Of a stretch of 64,000 nucleotides of DNA, positions 1 to 7,839 are shown piece by piece; the first letter of the stretch is position 1, and each line of letters begins with the position of its first letter. Source of the stretch: Polyangium spumosum (GTDB taxonomy: Bacteria > Myxococcota_A > Polyangia > Polyangiales > Polyangiaceae); NCBI RefSeq assembly GCF_009649845.1, contig NZ_WJIE01000026.1, positions 1 to 64,000 on the forward strand. Direction: 5' to 3'. The position numbers and the translations under genes were made by a program. A model generated the notes under the pieces. The model saw only the letters and a program-made list of their open reading frames with translations. It was not told where the DNA came from and ran no database searches.

Positions 1-38
1 CGAGGCCGCGACCATTGCAGCACGTGTCGGCCTCACCG

Positions 39-1778
39 ATGAGCGCCGGACAGCTCGAGGCGATGATCCGCGCCGTGCCCCTCTTGCGCATGCACGATCC
101 TCGCCTGCTGCGGACTCTGACGGGGGGCGGCGGCGCTCGCGAGGTCTCGGGCGTCGATCCGACGAGGGGCACGTACCACGCGCTCCCCGGCGAAACGCCG
201 CACGGGATCACGAAGAAGCTCACGGGGCAGACCGAGCGCACGCAGGAGCTCCTCGCGGCGAATCCGGGCAAACCGGATTCCGATCCCGTGTGGAACATCC
301 CGCCGGGATGGCTCCATTATGCGGGCGACACCGGAGCGGTGCTTCCCACGGCCCGCAAGTATCTCGTCGTGAAAGATGACTGGCCGCAGAAGATTGCCTC
401 GAAGCTGGGAGCCTTCCCCGCACGCGCGAAGTGGTGGTCCGAGCTCCGGGCCGCGAATCCGCACAAGGCCACCGAGAACGGCAACTGGACGTATCTCTAC
501 CCGGGCGAGGAGATCGGCATTCCGAACGAATGGCCGGATCACCCGCTCGCGGTCGCCGTCGATGGCGTCCCCGCGCAGCCATCCACCCCGGGCGTGCCCG
601 CTCCGGGAAAGACGACGACGCTCGACCCTGCTGTCGTTCCGCACACGCAGGCGCTTCTCGCGAGCTGGGCATTGCGGAATCCGGGCGATTGCAACCCCTC
701 CGACTTCGGAAGGAATCCGATGGACCTCGTCAGCGGTTTCACGCCGAGGACGACGCAGGCGCTCGCCTCGTTCCAGACATGGTGGAACAAGAAACAGCCC
801 AATCGGCCGTTAGCAACGACGGGAGAGCTGGATCAGGCAACCTACAATGCGTTGGTCGAGGAAAACAACGCGTCCGGCACCGTGTTCAGCGGTGGAACGA
901 AGACGGAAGAACAGACGACAACACAACAGACGCAGGAGTCCGCGAGTCCGCCACCGCTTCCTTCTCTTCCTTCTCGCGCCGACGCGCCACAAGCGCCTTC
1001 CGCAGAGCTGCCGCCGGGGGTCAGTGTCCAGGCGAGTTCGAAGCCCGGCCATGTCCTTCTGGTGACGCCCATGGGCAGCTTCGACCTGCCCGCGACGCCA
1101 GGCTCGAAGCCGGGGACCGTGGTGGTCGACGTGCCGCTGCTCGGCAAGCGCGAGATCCCGGCCCCGGCCGCGTCGCAGCAGCAGTCCACGCCGAGTCCGC
1201 CGCCGCCCCCTCCGCCTCCCGCCGCGCCTTTGGCGGGGCTGCCGCCGGGGGTCAGTGTTCAGGCGAGCACGAAGCCCGGCCATGTCCTCGTGGTGACACC
1301 TATGGGTAGCTTCGACCTGCCCGCGTCGCCGGGCTCGAAGCCGGGGACGGTATTCGTCGACGTGCCGTTGCTCGGCAAGCACGAGATTCCCGCCCCGACT
1401 GCCCAGCCCACGCCCGAACCCCCGGAAGAGGTCGAGCAGCCCCCGAATTGGGAGGGGGCTGGCGGTTCCCCGAAGCTCGACGACACGTTCAGCGAAGCTG
1501 CCAAGAGGGACATCCTGCTCTTCCTTGAAGCCTGCAACAATCCTTATCAATTGGAGGAAGTTGCCGAAGCGTACGAGCAATCCGGCTATCCCCTTGCAGC
1601 CAAGGCAATGCGGGATCGGGCCAACGTTCTGCGGCAGCAGCAGGGCGGGGGAAGCTCCCCGGGCTGGGAATACTACCCGCAAACCAACTCCGCTCCCCCG
1701 TCGACTGCCGACGGTAACAACAAGGGGAGCCTTCTGCCCGTGATCGCGGTGGTCGCTGCGGGCCTCGCTTTCTCGTGA
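39..1778 (+). CDS. LysM / peptidoglycan-binding-like protein with two tandem Pro-linked repeats
   Basis: The frame is open to the left edge (an alternative TTG lies at 15), so the 5' end is uncertain; ATG 39 gives about 579 aa. Residues about 45-175 look like one or two LysM modules (patterns such as 'ELLAANP', 'SELRAANP', 'YLYPGEEIGIP'). A region around 205-275 ('TPRTTQALASFQTWW') resembles a peptidoglycan-binding helical domain. Pro-rich linkers then separate two near-identical ~45-aa units ('LPPGVSVQAS...KPGHVL', 'TPMGSFDLPA', 'VDVPLLGK'). A helical segment follows and the C-terminus is hydrophobic ('LLPVIAVVAAGLAFS'), possibly a tail anchor. Wall-binding architecture is seen; role is inferred. 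It is the first of six packed plus-strand genes and its wall-binding character fits the SpoIID-like protein at the other end. Confidence 0.7.
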   Translation: MSAGQLEAMIRAVPLLRMHDPRLLRTLTGGGGAREVSGVDPTRGTYHALPGETPHGITKKLTGQTERTQELLAANPGKPDSDPVWNIPPGWLHYAGDTGAVLPTARKYLVVKDDWPQKIASKLGAFPARAKWWSELRAANPHKATENGNWTYLYPGEEIGIPNEWPDHPLAVAVDGVPAQPSTPGVPAPGKTTTLDPAVVPHTQALLASWALRNPGDCNPSDFGRNPMDLVSGFTPRTTQALASFQTWWNKKQPNRPLATTGELDQATYNALVEENNASGTVFSGGTKTEEQTTTQQTQESASPPPLPSLPSRADAPQAPSAELPPGVSVQASSKPGHVLLVTPMGSFDLPATPGSKPGTVVVDVPLLGKREIPAPAASQQQSTPSPPPPPPPPAAPLAGLPPGVSVQASTKPGHVLVVTPMGSFDLPASPGSKPGTVFVDVPLLGKHEIPAPTAQPTPEPPEEVEQPPNWEGAGGSPKLDDTFSEAAKRDILLFLEACNNPYQLEEVAEAYEQSGYPLAAKAMRDRANVLRQQQGGGSSPGWEYYPQTNSAPPSTADGNNKGSLLPVIAVVAAGLAFS

Positions 1779-1801
1779 CGCTTCGATAGGGGGGCCGCGC
1801 C

Positions 1802-2644
1802 ATGCCCAAGATGCCGAAGCATTTACCATTCTGGTGGTGGAACTGGTGGCAACGAGAGGAGCCGCCCGCCCCAGCCCCTCCGGCACCGCCCCCCAGCTCC
1901 CCGCGCCTGTTCCGATGGTCGCACCAGGATCGCGACCTCGCCAGCGCGGGCGCTGCGGCTCTTGAAACCGCCAAGCAGGGCGCGTGGATGGCGCTCGGCA
2001 AGAAGCAGCGTGCGCGTCAATTCCGGGCATTCGTCGTCATGTCCCTGCGGATTGCGCCGGTCTCGTGGCGGCCTACGCCGCTGGGACAATTGGGTCCGCA
2101 TCTCTACAGCACACCAGAGCGTAACGCCGCGGGCTCGGCAATTGCGCGCACACTTCTCCTTCTCGCCCCCGGGAATCTCCGGCCGGGGTCCGACATCGTC
2201 ACCGAAGAGGGAGAGCCGGCGACCGGGACGATCGAGACAGGCATCGTCCACGTTCTGACGGTATTGCTCGTCGGCGCCGTCGCGATCGCTGCGGCATATC
2301 TCGGCAGTCTCGCTGCGCAGGCGATCCACGCTGTGAACTTCGACGACGAGGTTACGAAGCGCCTCCTCGCTGCGCAGGCGCGCGCAATGGAAGTCTTATC
2401 GATACACGTCGAGCGCGAGCGCATCGTCGGCCGCGAGCTGCCGTTCGACGAGGCGGAGAAGTCGATGCTCCGCACCCTGGAGGATGTTCAGCGACAGATC
2501 GCGACGCTTCGACGGACGCCGCTCCCGTCGCCTTTTGATGGCGCGACCGAATTGGTCAGGGCCACGACCAGCTTTCTACCCATGGCAATCATCGTATTTG
2601 CTGCATTCGTACTTCTCAACAGGCAGCCCGAAAGGAGACCGTGA
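1802..2644 (+). CDS. membrane protein with two predicted TM segments
   Basis: 280 aa; ATG 1802 lies 23 bp after the upstream stop behind a G-rich Shine-Dalgarno-like stretch. Trp-rich N-terminus ('FWWWNWW') and a Pro-rich segment, then a TM helix ('HVLTVLLVGAVAIAAAYLG'), a charged helical stretch of about 75 residues likely to form a coiled coil, and a second TM near the C-terminus ('FLPMAIIVFAAFVLL'). No family recognised. Position between the LysM-like protein and a second small membrane protein suggests a role in a membrane-associated assembly; that is inference. Confidence 0.65.
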   Translation: MPKMPKHLPFWWWNWWQREEPPAPAPPAPPPSSPRLFRWSHQDRDLASAGAAALETAKQGAWMALGKKQRARQFRAFVVMSLRIAPVSWRPTPLGQLGPHLYSTPERNAAGSAIARTLLLLAPGNLRPGSDIVTEEGEPATGTIETGIVHVLTVLLVGAVAIAAAYLGSLAAQAIHAVNFDDEVTKRLLAAQARAMEVLSIHVERERIVGRELPFDEAEKSMLRTLEDVQRQIATLRRTPLPSPFDGATELVRATTSFLPMAIIVFAAFVLLNRQPERRP

Positions 2645-2647
2645 AGC

Positions 2648-3133
2648 ATGGCAGAAGAAAGAGTCCGCGTCGACCGCTCTCTCGTGGCGGTTCCGCGCGC
2701 CCGGTTTCGACGCCGGGGCAATAACAGGCATTGGGCTCGCGACGTGGGGACCGGGTTCCTCTACACCGCGGGGGCCGGTGCGGTGGTCGCTCTCCTCGCG
2801 AATCTGGACGACATCCGGAACAGCAAGGAGGTCAAGGACCACTGGTGGCTCATGCCGGTCGCGCTGGTCGCGATCGGATACATGCTGCGCAAGCGGCGCA
2901 ATGCGCACGCGAACGCGGTGATCGCGGTGGGCGGGGCCATGTTCGCGCTCTCGTACATGGCGCAGCAGAAGGCCGCACAGGCGGCGCAGCAGGCGCCGGC
3001 CCCGGCGGGCAACGATACCGCCGCGCCGTTTGGTGCATTGCAGGGGCAAACGACGGGGTTCTGGTATCAGGCCCCGGATGGCCGGTTCCTGCGATTGCCC
3101 AACATCGTGCGTCGCGTCGTTGCGAACGCGTAG
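2648..3133 (+). CDS. small membrane protein, unknown
   Basis: 161 aa; ATG 2648 begins 3 bp after the previous stop with AAGGAGA just upstream, so the pair is probably co-translated. A basic N-terminus is followed by three hydrophobic stretches ('FLYTAGAGAVVALLA', 'WWLMPVALVAIGYML', 'NAVIAVGGAMFALSYM'), an Ala/Gln/Pro-rich linker and a short C-terminal tail containing 'GFWYQAPDGRFLRLP'. No family recognised. It fits the module as a second membrane component. Confidence 0.65.
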   Translation: MAEERVRVDRSLVAVPRARFRRRGNNRHWARDVGTGFLYTAGAGAVVALLANLDDIRNSKEVKDHWWLMPVALVAIGYMLRKRRNAHANAVIAVGGAMFALSYMAQQKAAQAAQQAPAPAGNDTAAPFGALQGQTTGFWYQAPDGRFLRLPNIVRRVVANA

Positions 3134-3173
3134 ACACATTCCGAGGACCAGTTTCAGGGGAAGGAACCAGATC

Positions 3174-4382
3174 ATGAGCAATAACACGAGCAGCAATATG
3201 ACAGCCCTCGACATTTTGAGGGAATCCGACGAGGAGGGCGAGACGGCTTCGCCCTTCGAGGAGCTCGACGACGACGAGACCGCCGGCCCCGACGACGAGG
3301 ACAACGACGACGACGACACCGCCGCCCTCGAGCTCGAGGCCGAGGAGGAAGACACGGGCGACATTCGCGCGCTCCGCAAGCGTGGGAAGAAGACGGTCTC
3401 CCTCGAAGAGCTGCGCCAGCTCCAGCGGCGCTCCCGCGCCCGCGGGCAGCGTATCGGGGTGAAGAAGGTGCAGAAGAAGGTGCAGGCGCAGAAGCCGAAG
3501 CCGCGCCCGAAGCTGCCCCCGACCTTCGTGCCGCCGAACAATGGCGCGCGGCAACTCTTCAACAAGTGGGCGTCCCGCGGTTCGCAGTTCGTGATGCGCC
3601 AGGAGGGCCATTTCTACTCCGTTGCCGAGATTCGATGCAAGTGCCTGGGCAACGAGAAAGCCGCATGGCTCCACATCCCGAAGGGGGAATATCCGCTCTT
3701 CAATGTGGCGGTGGGGGAATCGTTCACGCTCCTCGGCAACAGCGCCACGGTGACGACGAACTGGACGAATCTCCAGCGTCCGTCGAAGGTCACGTACAGT
3801 GAGACGGAGTTCCTGATCCAATCGATTACGATGCAGGAAGCGGGGCTCCGGGTCCGGTACGATGGCGCCGAGATCGACAAGCTCGCGGGTATCGGCGAAG
3901 CGAAGAGCGTGCTCACGGGGCAGGCGTGGTTGTGGGACGACGCGGGCACGTTCTTGCCCAAGGAAATCTTTCACGATTACAGCGGGGAGAACCTCCTGTA
4001 CCGGGCGCTGCGTCGCTCCGCGGTCATCTATTTCCACTGGGACAAGTCGCAAAGCGGCGCGAGTGAATTGTCCCGCAAGCTGCTCATCGATCACCTGCGC
4101 AACGTGCCGGATACCAAGGTGAAGACGCTCTCGCGGACGTCGGGCGGCGCAGCGGTCTTGCCGGTGCCCGATGGCTACGTGTTCACGGACAACCCCGAGC
4201 GGAACGAGCATGGCGCATTCAACGCGGTGATCCACGTCCCGGAGGACATCGTCTTCCCGATCAAGCCGATCGAACTCGGAGGTGTGGTCATGCGTCCGCT
4301 CGAGGTGGGGCTCTACGTGCAGCTCTCCCTCAACGGAATCGCGTTCCAGCACCATCAGCAGCAGTCCGGCGTGAAGACCTGA
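3174..4382 (+). CDS. 402-aa protein: acidic-then-basic N-terminus plus beta-rich body (structural protein candidate)
   Basis: ATG 3174 follows AAGGAA and is preferred to the upstream in-frame start at 3030, which would overlap the previous gene. Residues about 12-62 are almost solid Asp/Glu; about 65-115 are Lys/Arg-rich with a helical start ('SLEELRQLQRRSRARG'); a Pro-rich hinge follows ('KPRPKLPPTFVPPNN'). The remaining ~285 residues are rich in alternating hydrophobic/polar stretches typical of beta-sandwiches ('SFTLLGNSATVTTNW', 'EVGLYVQLSLNGIAF'). No homologous family recognised. The charged N-terminus resembles a scaffold or delta domain, and a ~285-aa beta body is a size compatible with a double jelly-roll capsid protein. 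That is speculation, offered because of the neighbours (wall-binding, membrane and SpoIID-like proteins). A secreted matrix protein is the alternative. Confidence 0.7.
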   Translation: MSNNTSSNMTALDILRESDEEGETASPFEELDDDETAGPDDEDNDDDDTAALELEAEEEDTGDIRALRKRGKKTVSLEELRQLQRRSRARGQRIGVKKVQKKVQAQKPKPRPKLPPTFVPPNNGARQLFNKWASRGSQFVMRQEGHFYSVAEIRCKCLGNEKAAWLHIPKGEYPLFNVAVGESFTLLGNSATVTTNWTNLQRPSKVTYSETEFLIQSITMQEAGLRVRYDGAEIDKLAGIGEAKSVLTGQAWLWDDAGTFLPKEIFHDYSGENLLYRALRRSAVIYFHWDKSQSGASELSRKLLIDHLRNVPDTKVKTLSRTSGGAAVLPVPDGYVFTDNPERNEHGAFNAVIHVPEDIVFPIKPIELGGVVMRPLEVGLYVQLSLNGIAFQHHQQQSGVKT

Positions 4383-4394
4383 AGGGGGGATGCC

Positions 4395-4793
4395 ATGAGC
4401 GTGGCGGAGATCAATAGCGAGTCGAAGCATAACGTCGTCGAATCGGATCCGCAGTTCGGCCCGTCGACACATTGCGTCGTGATCATCGAGCAGCCGCCGC
4501 TGATGGGGGACGAGCCTCCCCCGCAGTGGCGGGTCTCCGCCACGCTCACGCTTCTGGATCCGGTGTTCGGCAAGGAGGCATTGCTTGCCACGCTGCCCAC
4601 GGTGACCGTCGGGCCGCTGATCCAGAAGCGGCAAGTGGTCGCCATGGCCAAGTACCCGAGCCCGGTGGAACGTTGGACGTTCCGTTTTTCGAGCGACGCG
4701 GGACGGGCGACGGCGCGGGTTTGGCTGCATCCGGGAAACTCGCCCGTGACGGAGTGCGGGATCTTCGTGGTGCAGCACGGATTGCGGGGGTGA
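4395..4793 (+). CDS. small beta-rich protein, unknown
   Basis: 132 aa; starts 12 bp after the previous stop behind 'GGGGGA'. After an unstructured ~25-aa N-terminus the protein alternates short strands ('THCVVIIEQPP', 'WRVSATLTLLD', 'RWTFRFSSDAGRATARVWL', 'ECGIFVVQHG'), suggesting a compact single beta-sandwich. No TM or signal peptide. Not recognised. Next to the 402-aa beta-rich protein it could be a minor structural component; inference only. Confidence 0.65.
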   Translation: MSVAEINSESKHNVVESDPQFGPSTHCVVIIEQPPLMGDEPPPQWRVSATLTLLDPVFGKEALLATLPTVTVGPLIQKRQVVAMAKYPSPVERWTFRFSSDAGRATARVWLHPGNSPVTECGIFVVQHGLRG

Positions 4794-4795
4794 CC

Positions 4796-5464
4796 ATGGT
4801 GATCGGAGAGGAGCCTTCCGAAGCTCCGGAGCGTGTTTTCACGTCTGCGGGATGGCTCTCGCTCGAGCGCGAGTACGTGCCGCGGGTGGTTGCGGGCGAG
4901 CATCCGTACGCGCATCCGGAGGCGAAGGCCGCGCTTGCCATCGCGGCGCGGACGTTCGTGCTCCGGGCGATGCGGGATCGGCCGACGCTGGGGCGGACGA
5001 CGGCGATCCCGAGCGGGGAGCAGTTTCAGGTGTTCGCACGAGGGGCGAGCGAAGAATGCGTGGTTGCCGCCTCCGTGACGCGGGGGATCGTGCTCCGATA
5101 CCAGGGGCGCATGATCCTCGCGAACCATGTCGCTGGCGCCTACTGGAAGCCGGACGGGTCACTCGGGTCCGATCCGACGAAGACCGAACGCTGGGTGACC
5201 TACAACGTCGGCAGACGAGGATCCGAAGTCGTCCCCACCGGCCTTTCGCTTCGGTCGCATCCAGGGAACCGCGGCTGTCTTGGCCAGCATTGCGCGCACT
5301 GGCTGGCTTCGCAGGGATACGATCACCGGACCATCCTGCGATTTTTCTATGGTGACGACGTCGAGTTCCACGCGCTGGCCAGCGGGGAGCGCACGGGGCT
5401 CGTCGGTCAAACGCTTTGGGGCGTTCTGGCGCTCGCCTTCTTCGGCATCACCATGCGGAGGTAG
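4796..5464 (+). CDS. SpoIID/LytB-like domain protein with C-terminal TM
   Basis: 222 aa; ATG 4796 is 2 bp past the preceding stop, so translational coupling is likely. It carries the hallmarks of the SpoIID amidase-enhancer/lytic transglycosylase family: 'EAKAALAIAARTFVLRAM' near residues 42-59 and the C-terminal 'GCLGQHCAHWLASQGYDH' followed by 'ILRFFYGDDVE', matching the family's conserved tail with its repeated-tyrosine position. Known SpoIID proteins cleave or help cleave peptidoglycan glycan strands. The last ~18 residues ('LWGVLALAFFGITMRR') are a TM helix. In this operon it is the second wall-acting protein besides the LysM-like one. Confidence 0.75.
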   Translation: MVIGEEPSEAPERVFTSAGWLSLEREYVPRVVAGEHPYAHPEAKAALAIAARTFVLRAMRDRPTLGRTTAIPSGEQFQVFARGASEECVVAASVTRGIVLRYQGRMILANHVAGAYWKPDGSLGSDPTKTERWVTYNVGRRGSEVVPTGLSLRSHPGNRGCLGQHCAHWLASQGYDHRTILRFFYGDDVEFHALASGERTGLVGQTLWGVLALAFFGITMRR

Positions 5465-5579
5465 TGGTGGCGCTTCGACTGGTCCAAGCCGGAGAGGATT
5501 GCACCTTGGGGATCGGGTTGCTGGGCATTGCGGCCAAGCTGATATCTCAGCGTCCCGAACGCAGCTAGCTTCGTCCGGC

Positions 5580-5623
5580 GTTCTCTGACAAACGATGTCT
5601 CGTTCCCTGACGAATGAGGTCTC
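5580..5623 (+). repeat. tandem 22-bp imperfect direct repeat upstream of the 5649 gene
   Basis: Two adjacent 22-bp units, 5580-5601 and 5602-5623, agree at 18 of 22 positions with shared pattern GTTCYCTGACRAAYGAKGTC. Two helical turns per unit and a position 26 bp before an ATG suggest a tandem regulator-binding site; no regulator is assigned. Confidence 0.5.
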
Positions 5624-5648
5624 CTCGCAGTGGTAGACCTCGCCGATC

Positions 5649-6185
5649 ATGAGCCACTGGCACACTCCTCTTCTGTCGATGCTCGGCATGCTGACCACGG
5701 GCGTGGTGGTTTACGGAATCACCTCGTGGCAATCACCCTCCGCACCGTCAGAGCCCTCAGCAGCCGTCAAGAACGAACGGTGCGCACATGACGAGCCGGC
5801 TGTCGTAGACGTCTTGGCCTCGGAGGCCCCTCGACCGTCTTTGCAGGTCGTGGCGCCGCCTTCCCGACCAGCCCTGCCAGGAACCGCCCCGCGGCCGTCC
5901 CGCTCGGTCCTCGCCGCGACGCTGCCTCCTCCGCCTCCTCCGCCGCCTGCGCCTCCACCTCCGTCGTCCAGCGAGACCACTCCCGAGGAGGTGGGGACCC
6001 TCGTTGCAGTGGCCATAGGCGGTACATGTAGGTTTTCCGTCGATGATGTTTCCATCACGACAGCCGATACGCTTCGGTTGCCGCTTCCCCCAGGCGTACA
6101 CGTGGTCAAGTGCGGGGCGCGTACGCGGACCGTGACGATCAAGGATGGCGAGATCGCGATGGCGCTCTTCAAGCTGAAGAAGTGA
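5649..6185 (+). CDS. signal-anchored envelope protein with Pro-rich linker and PEGA-like C-terminus
   Basis: 178 aa. An N-terminal hydrophobic helix ('LLSMLGMLTTGVVVYGI', about residues 8-24) anchors the protein; a long Pro/Ser/Ala linker includes a polyproline run. The C-terminal ~65 residues ('CRFSVDDVSI', 'LPLPPGVHVVKCG', 'TVTIKDGEIAM') resemble a PEGA-type surface beta-domain with two Cys that could form a disulphide. Such domains are common in myxobacterial envelope proteins. Preceded by the tandem 22-bp repeat. Function unknown. Confidence 0.6.
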   Translation: MSHWHTPLLSMLGMLTTGVVVYGITSWQSPSAPSEPSAAVKNERCAHDEPAVVDVLASEAPRPSLQVVAPPSRPALPGTAPRPSRSVLAATLPPPPPPPPAPPPPSSSETTPEEVGTLVAVAIGGTCRFSVDDVSITTADTLRLPLPPGVHVVKCGARTRTVTIKDGEIAMALFKLKK

Positions 6186-6355
6186 ACGACATCACACGCT
6201 GCGCAGTCGCACACGACGCTGCGGAGCTGCTCGACGTGGGTTAGCTCCCCAAGTCGCCATGACGACCCGCGGGGTGTCAGGGACGAGTCGCTCGCTTCGT
6301 ATTGACGGGCGTTCGTCCTGAGTGCTACCTAAAGAATTCCAATGCGCCGGAGCCA

Positions 6356-6595
6356 TCAGGGGATGGGAAGCCCCTCCTCGGCAGCTCGAATCAGCTCCCA
6401 GACCCGAGTGTCGAGCGCGTTCGCGATCCGGACGATGTTCTGGATCGAGATGTTGCGCTCGCCACGCTCGACGGACCCCACGTACGTCCGATGCAGCGCG
6501 CACCGATCCGCGAGCTCTTCCTGGCTCAGCCCAAGCGCCAGCCGTCGATCTCGGATGATGTGGCCTAATTTGCGCTGTAGGAGGGTCTCGTCCAC
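6356..6595 (-). CDS. XRE-family HTH regulator (Cro/C1 type)
   Basis: 79 aa from GTG 6595. Nearly the whole protein is one helix-turn-helix domain: 'LGHIIRDRRLALGLSQEELA' (helices 1-2), 'RTYVGSVERGERNISIQNI' (recognition helix) and 'RIANALDTRVWELIRAAEE'. Length and sequence resemble restriction-modification controller (C) proteins and small phage repressors, but no restriction gene adjoins it. A promoter with a palindrome over its -10 lies just upstream (6634-6675), consistent with autoregulation. Confidence 0.85.
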   Translation of the reverse strand: MDETLLQRKLGHIIRDRRLALGLSQEELADRCALHRTYVGSVERGERNISIQNIVRIANALDTRVWELIRAAEEGLPIP

Positions 6596-6633
6596 GACGT
6601 CGGGAAAAGTAGCCTACCCGACGAGAGCGGCGG

Positions 6634-6675
6634 ATCTACAGACTTTAGATAGCATGAGCAGGGGCGGGATGACAG
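6634..6675 (-). promoter_or_regulatory. candidate autoregulated promoter of the XRE gene
   Basis: Reading the minus strand: CTGTCA (6675-6670), 18-bp spacer, TATCTA (6651-6646). A palindrome ATCTA-N7-TAGAT (6634-6650) covers the -10 region, as expected for a small HTH dimer repressing its own gene. Confidence 0.4.
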
Positions 6676-6735
6676 CCGGGAACCCTCGCCGAGAAGGCGC
6701 CGGTTTGTCGTCGAGCCCCACCAGCAGGGAACGTC

Positions 6736-6765
6736 TTGCACTTTTTCCACGCTTCCTGGTAGCCT
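6736..6765 (+). promoter_or_regulatory. weak candidate promoter of the 6785 gene
   Basis: TTGCAC (6736-6741), 18-bp spacer, TAGCCT (6760-6765), 20 bp before the ATG. Fair -35, poor -10; in high-G+C DNA such matches occur by chance. Confidence 0.25.
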
Positions 6766-6784
6766 GGGGTTCGTCCGAGGATCG

Positions 6785-7822
6785 ATGCGCCGCGCCTATG
6801 CAGACCTGCTGACGCTTGCCCTGGTGATGCTCGCGCCGCCCGCGATGGCCGATGATGCGCCCACGGCGCCGCGCGTTGCGTTTCGGCTCGAGTACGCGGC
6901 GCCCTCCGGAGCGCAGTGCCCCGCAAGCTCCGCCCTCGCGGAGCTGACAAGCGCGAAGTTCCGGTACGATGCCTTCCCGGACGCAGCGCGCGCGTCGCTC
7001 TCGGTGACGGTGCGGCGCGCCGCTGGACGTCTGGAGGCCGCGCTCGTCGCGCGAGACGATCAGGGCGCGGTCCAGTGGGAGGAGACGGCGACCCCGCGGT
7101 GGAAGTGCGACGAGCTCGTCGAGGACGTGGCGCTCATGATCTACGCGCGGTTCATGACGCCCAAGGGCGAGACGCCGGAGGCGTGGACGCTCCTGGTCTC
7201 GCAAGAGCCATCGCAGGCCCCAGCTCCGCTGCGGGCACCGTCCCCGGCTCCTTCGCCACCCCGTGCCCCGGAGCCATTCGCGTCGCAGCCACCGCTTCCC
7301 GCCACACCCACGCCCAGGGTGCCCGAGCCTCCGTTTCGGCGCGAGCTTTCTGTCGCCTTCGTCGTCGGACTCCTTGATACACCTGCCACCGCGTTGGGGG
7401 GCGCCATCCAGGCTGCGGCCCGGTGGCCTTGGTTCTCCCTCGGAGTGGAAGTTCGTGGGGCGGTCGATCACCGGGGCGAGGTGGCAGGAGATCCCGTCCG
7501 CTTGTGGCTCGGGGGGCTGACGGGCATTCCTTGCCTCGTCGTGCATTCGCGTGTCCGCACATGTTTTCCTGTTGCCGGCGGTTTCCTCCAGGCGACGGGA
7601 GGGGAGAAGCTCGTGTTCCGCACCGGTACGATTCAGCCATTTGCGGGGTCGGGCTTGCGGGTATCGTATGACCAACCCTTGAGCCAGGCGCTCTGGCTGC
7701 GTGCACATGGTGAGGTCCTGCTGCGCATGAAGGGTGCTTTGCTTGGAAATTCGCCGCGCTCCGCCTGGGAAAGCCCTGTCGTGCTGCCCTCGTTGGCAAT
7801 CGGCATCATGTGGAGTCCTTGA
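6785..7822 (+). CDS. secreted two-domain protein, unknown myxobacterial type
   Basis: 345 aa. Signal peptide ('LLTLALVMLAPPAMA', cleavage about residue 22). A ~100-aa N-terminal domain contains two Cys ('AQCPASSAL', 'RWKCDELVED') that could pair, then a Pro-rich linker of ~60 residues, then a ~165-aa domain rich in amphipathic strands ('FSLGVEVRGAVDHRGEVAG', 'LRVSYDQPL', 'HGEVLLRMKGALLG'), barrel-like. Not recognised as a named family; proteins of this layout are often seen beside ECF sigma factor genes in Polyangiales. The lipoprotein gene follows 17 bp downstream. Confidence 0.65.
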   Translation: MRRAYADLLTLALVMLAPPAMADDAPTAPRVAFRLEYAAPSGAQCPASSALAELTSAKFRYDAFPDAARASLSVTVRRAAGRLEAALVARDDQGAVQWEETATPRWKCDELVEDVALMIYARFMTPKGETPEAWTLLVSQEPSQAPAPLRAPSPAPSPPRAPEPFASQPPLPATPTPRVPEPPFRRELSVAFVVGLLDTPATALGGAIQAAARWPWFSLGVEVRGAVDHRGEVAGDPVRLWLGGLTGIPCLVVHSRVRTCFPVAGGFLQATGGEKLVFRTGTIQPFAGSGLRVSYDQPLSQALWLRAHGEVLLRMKGALLGNSPRSAWESPVVLPSLAIGIMWSP

Positions 7823-7839
7823 ACGAACCGGGGATATCA

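Noticed and set aside
2850-4778. 642-codon minus-strand frame opposite the particle-like module
   Set aside because: Shadow frame: His/Arg/Leu-rich without domains, opposite well-spaced plus-strand genes with Shine-Dalgarno sites.
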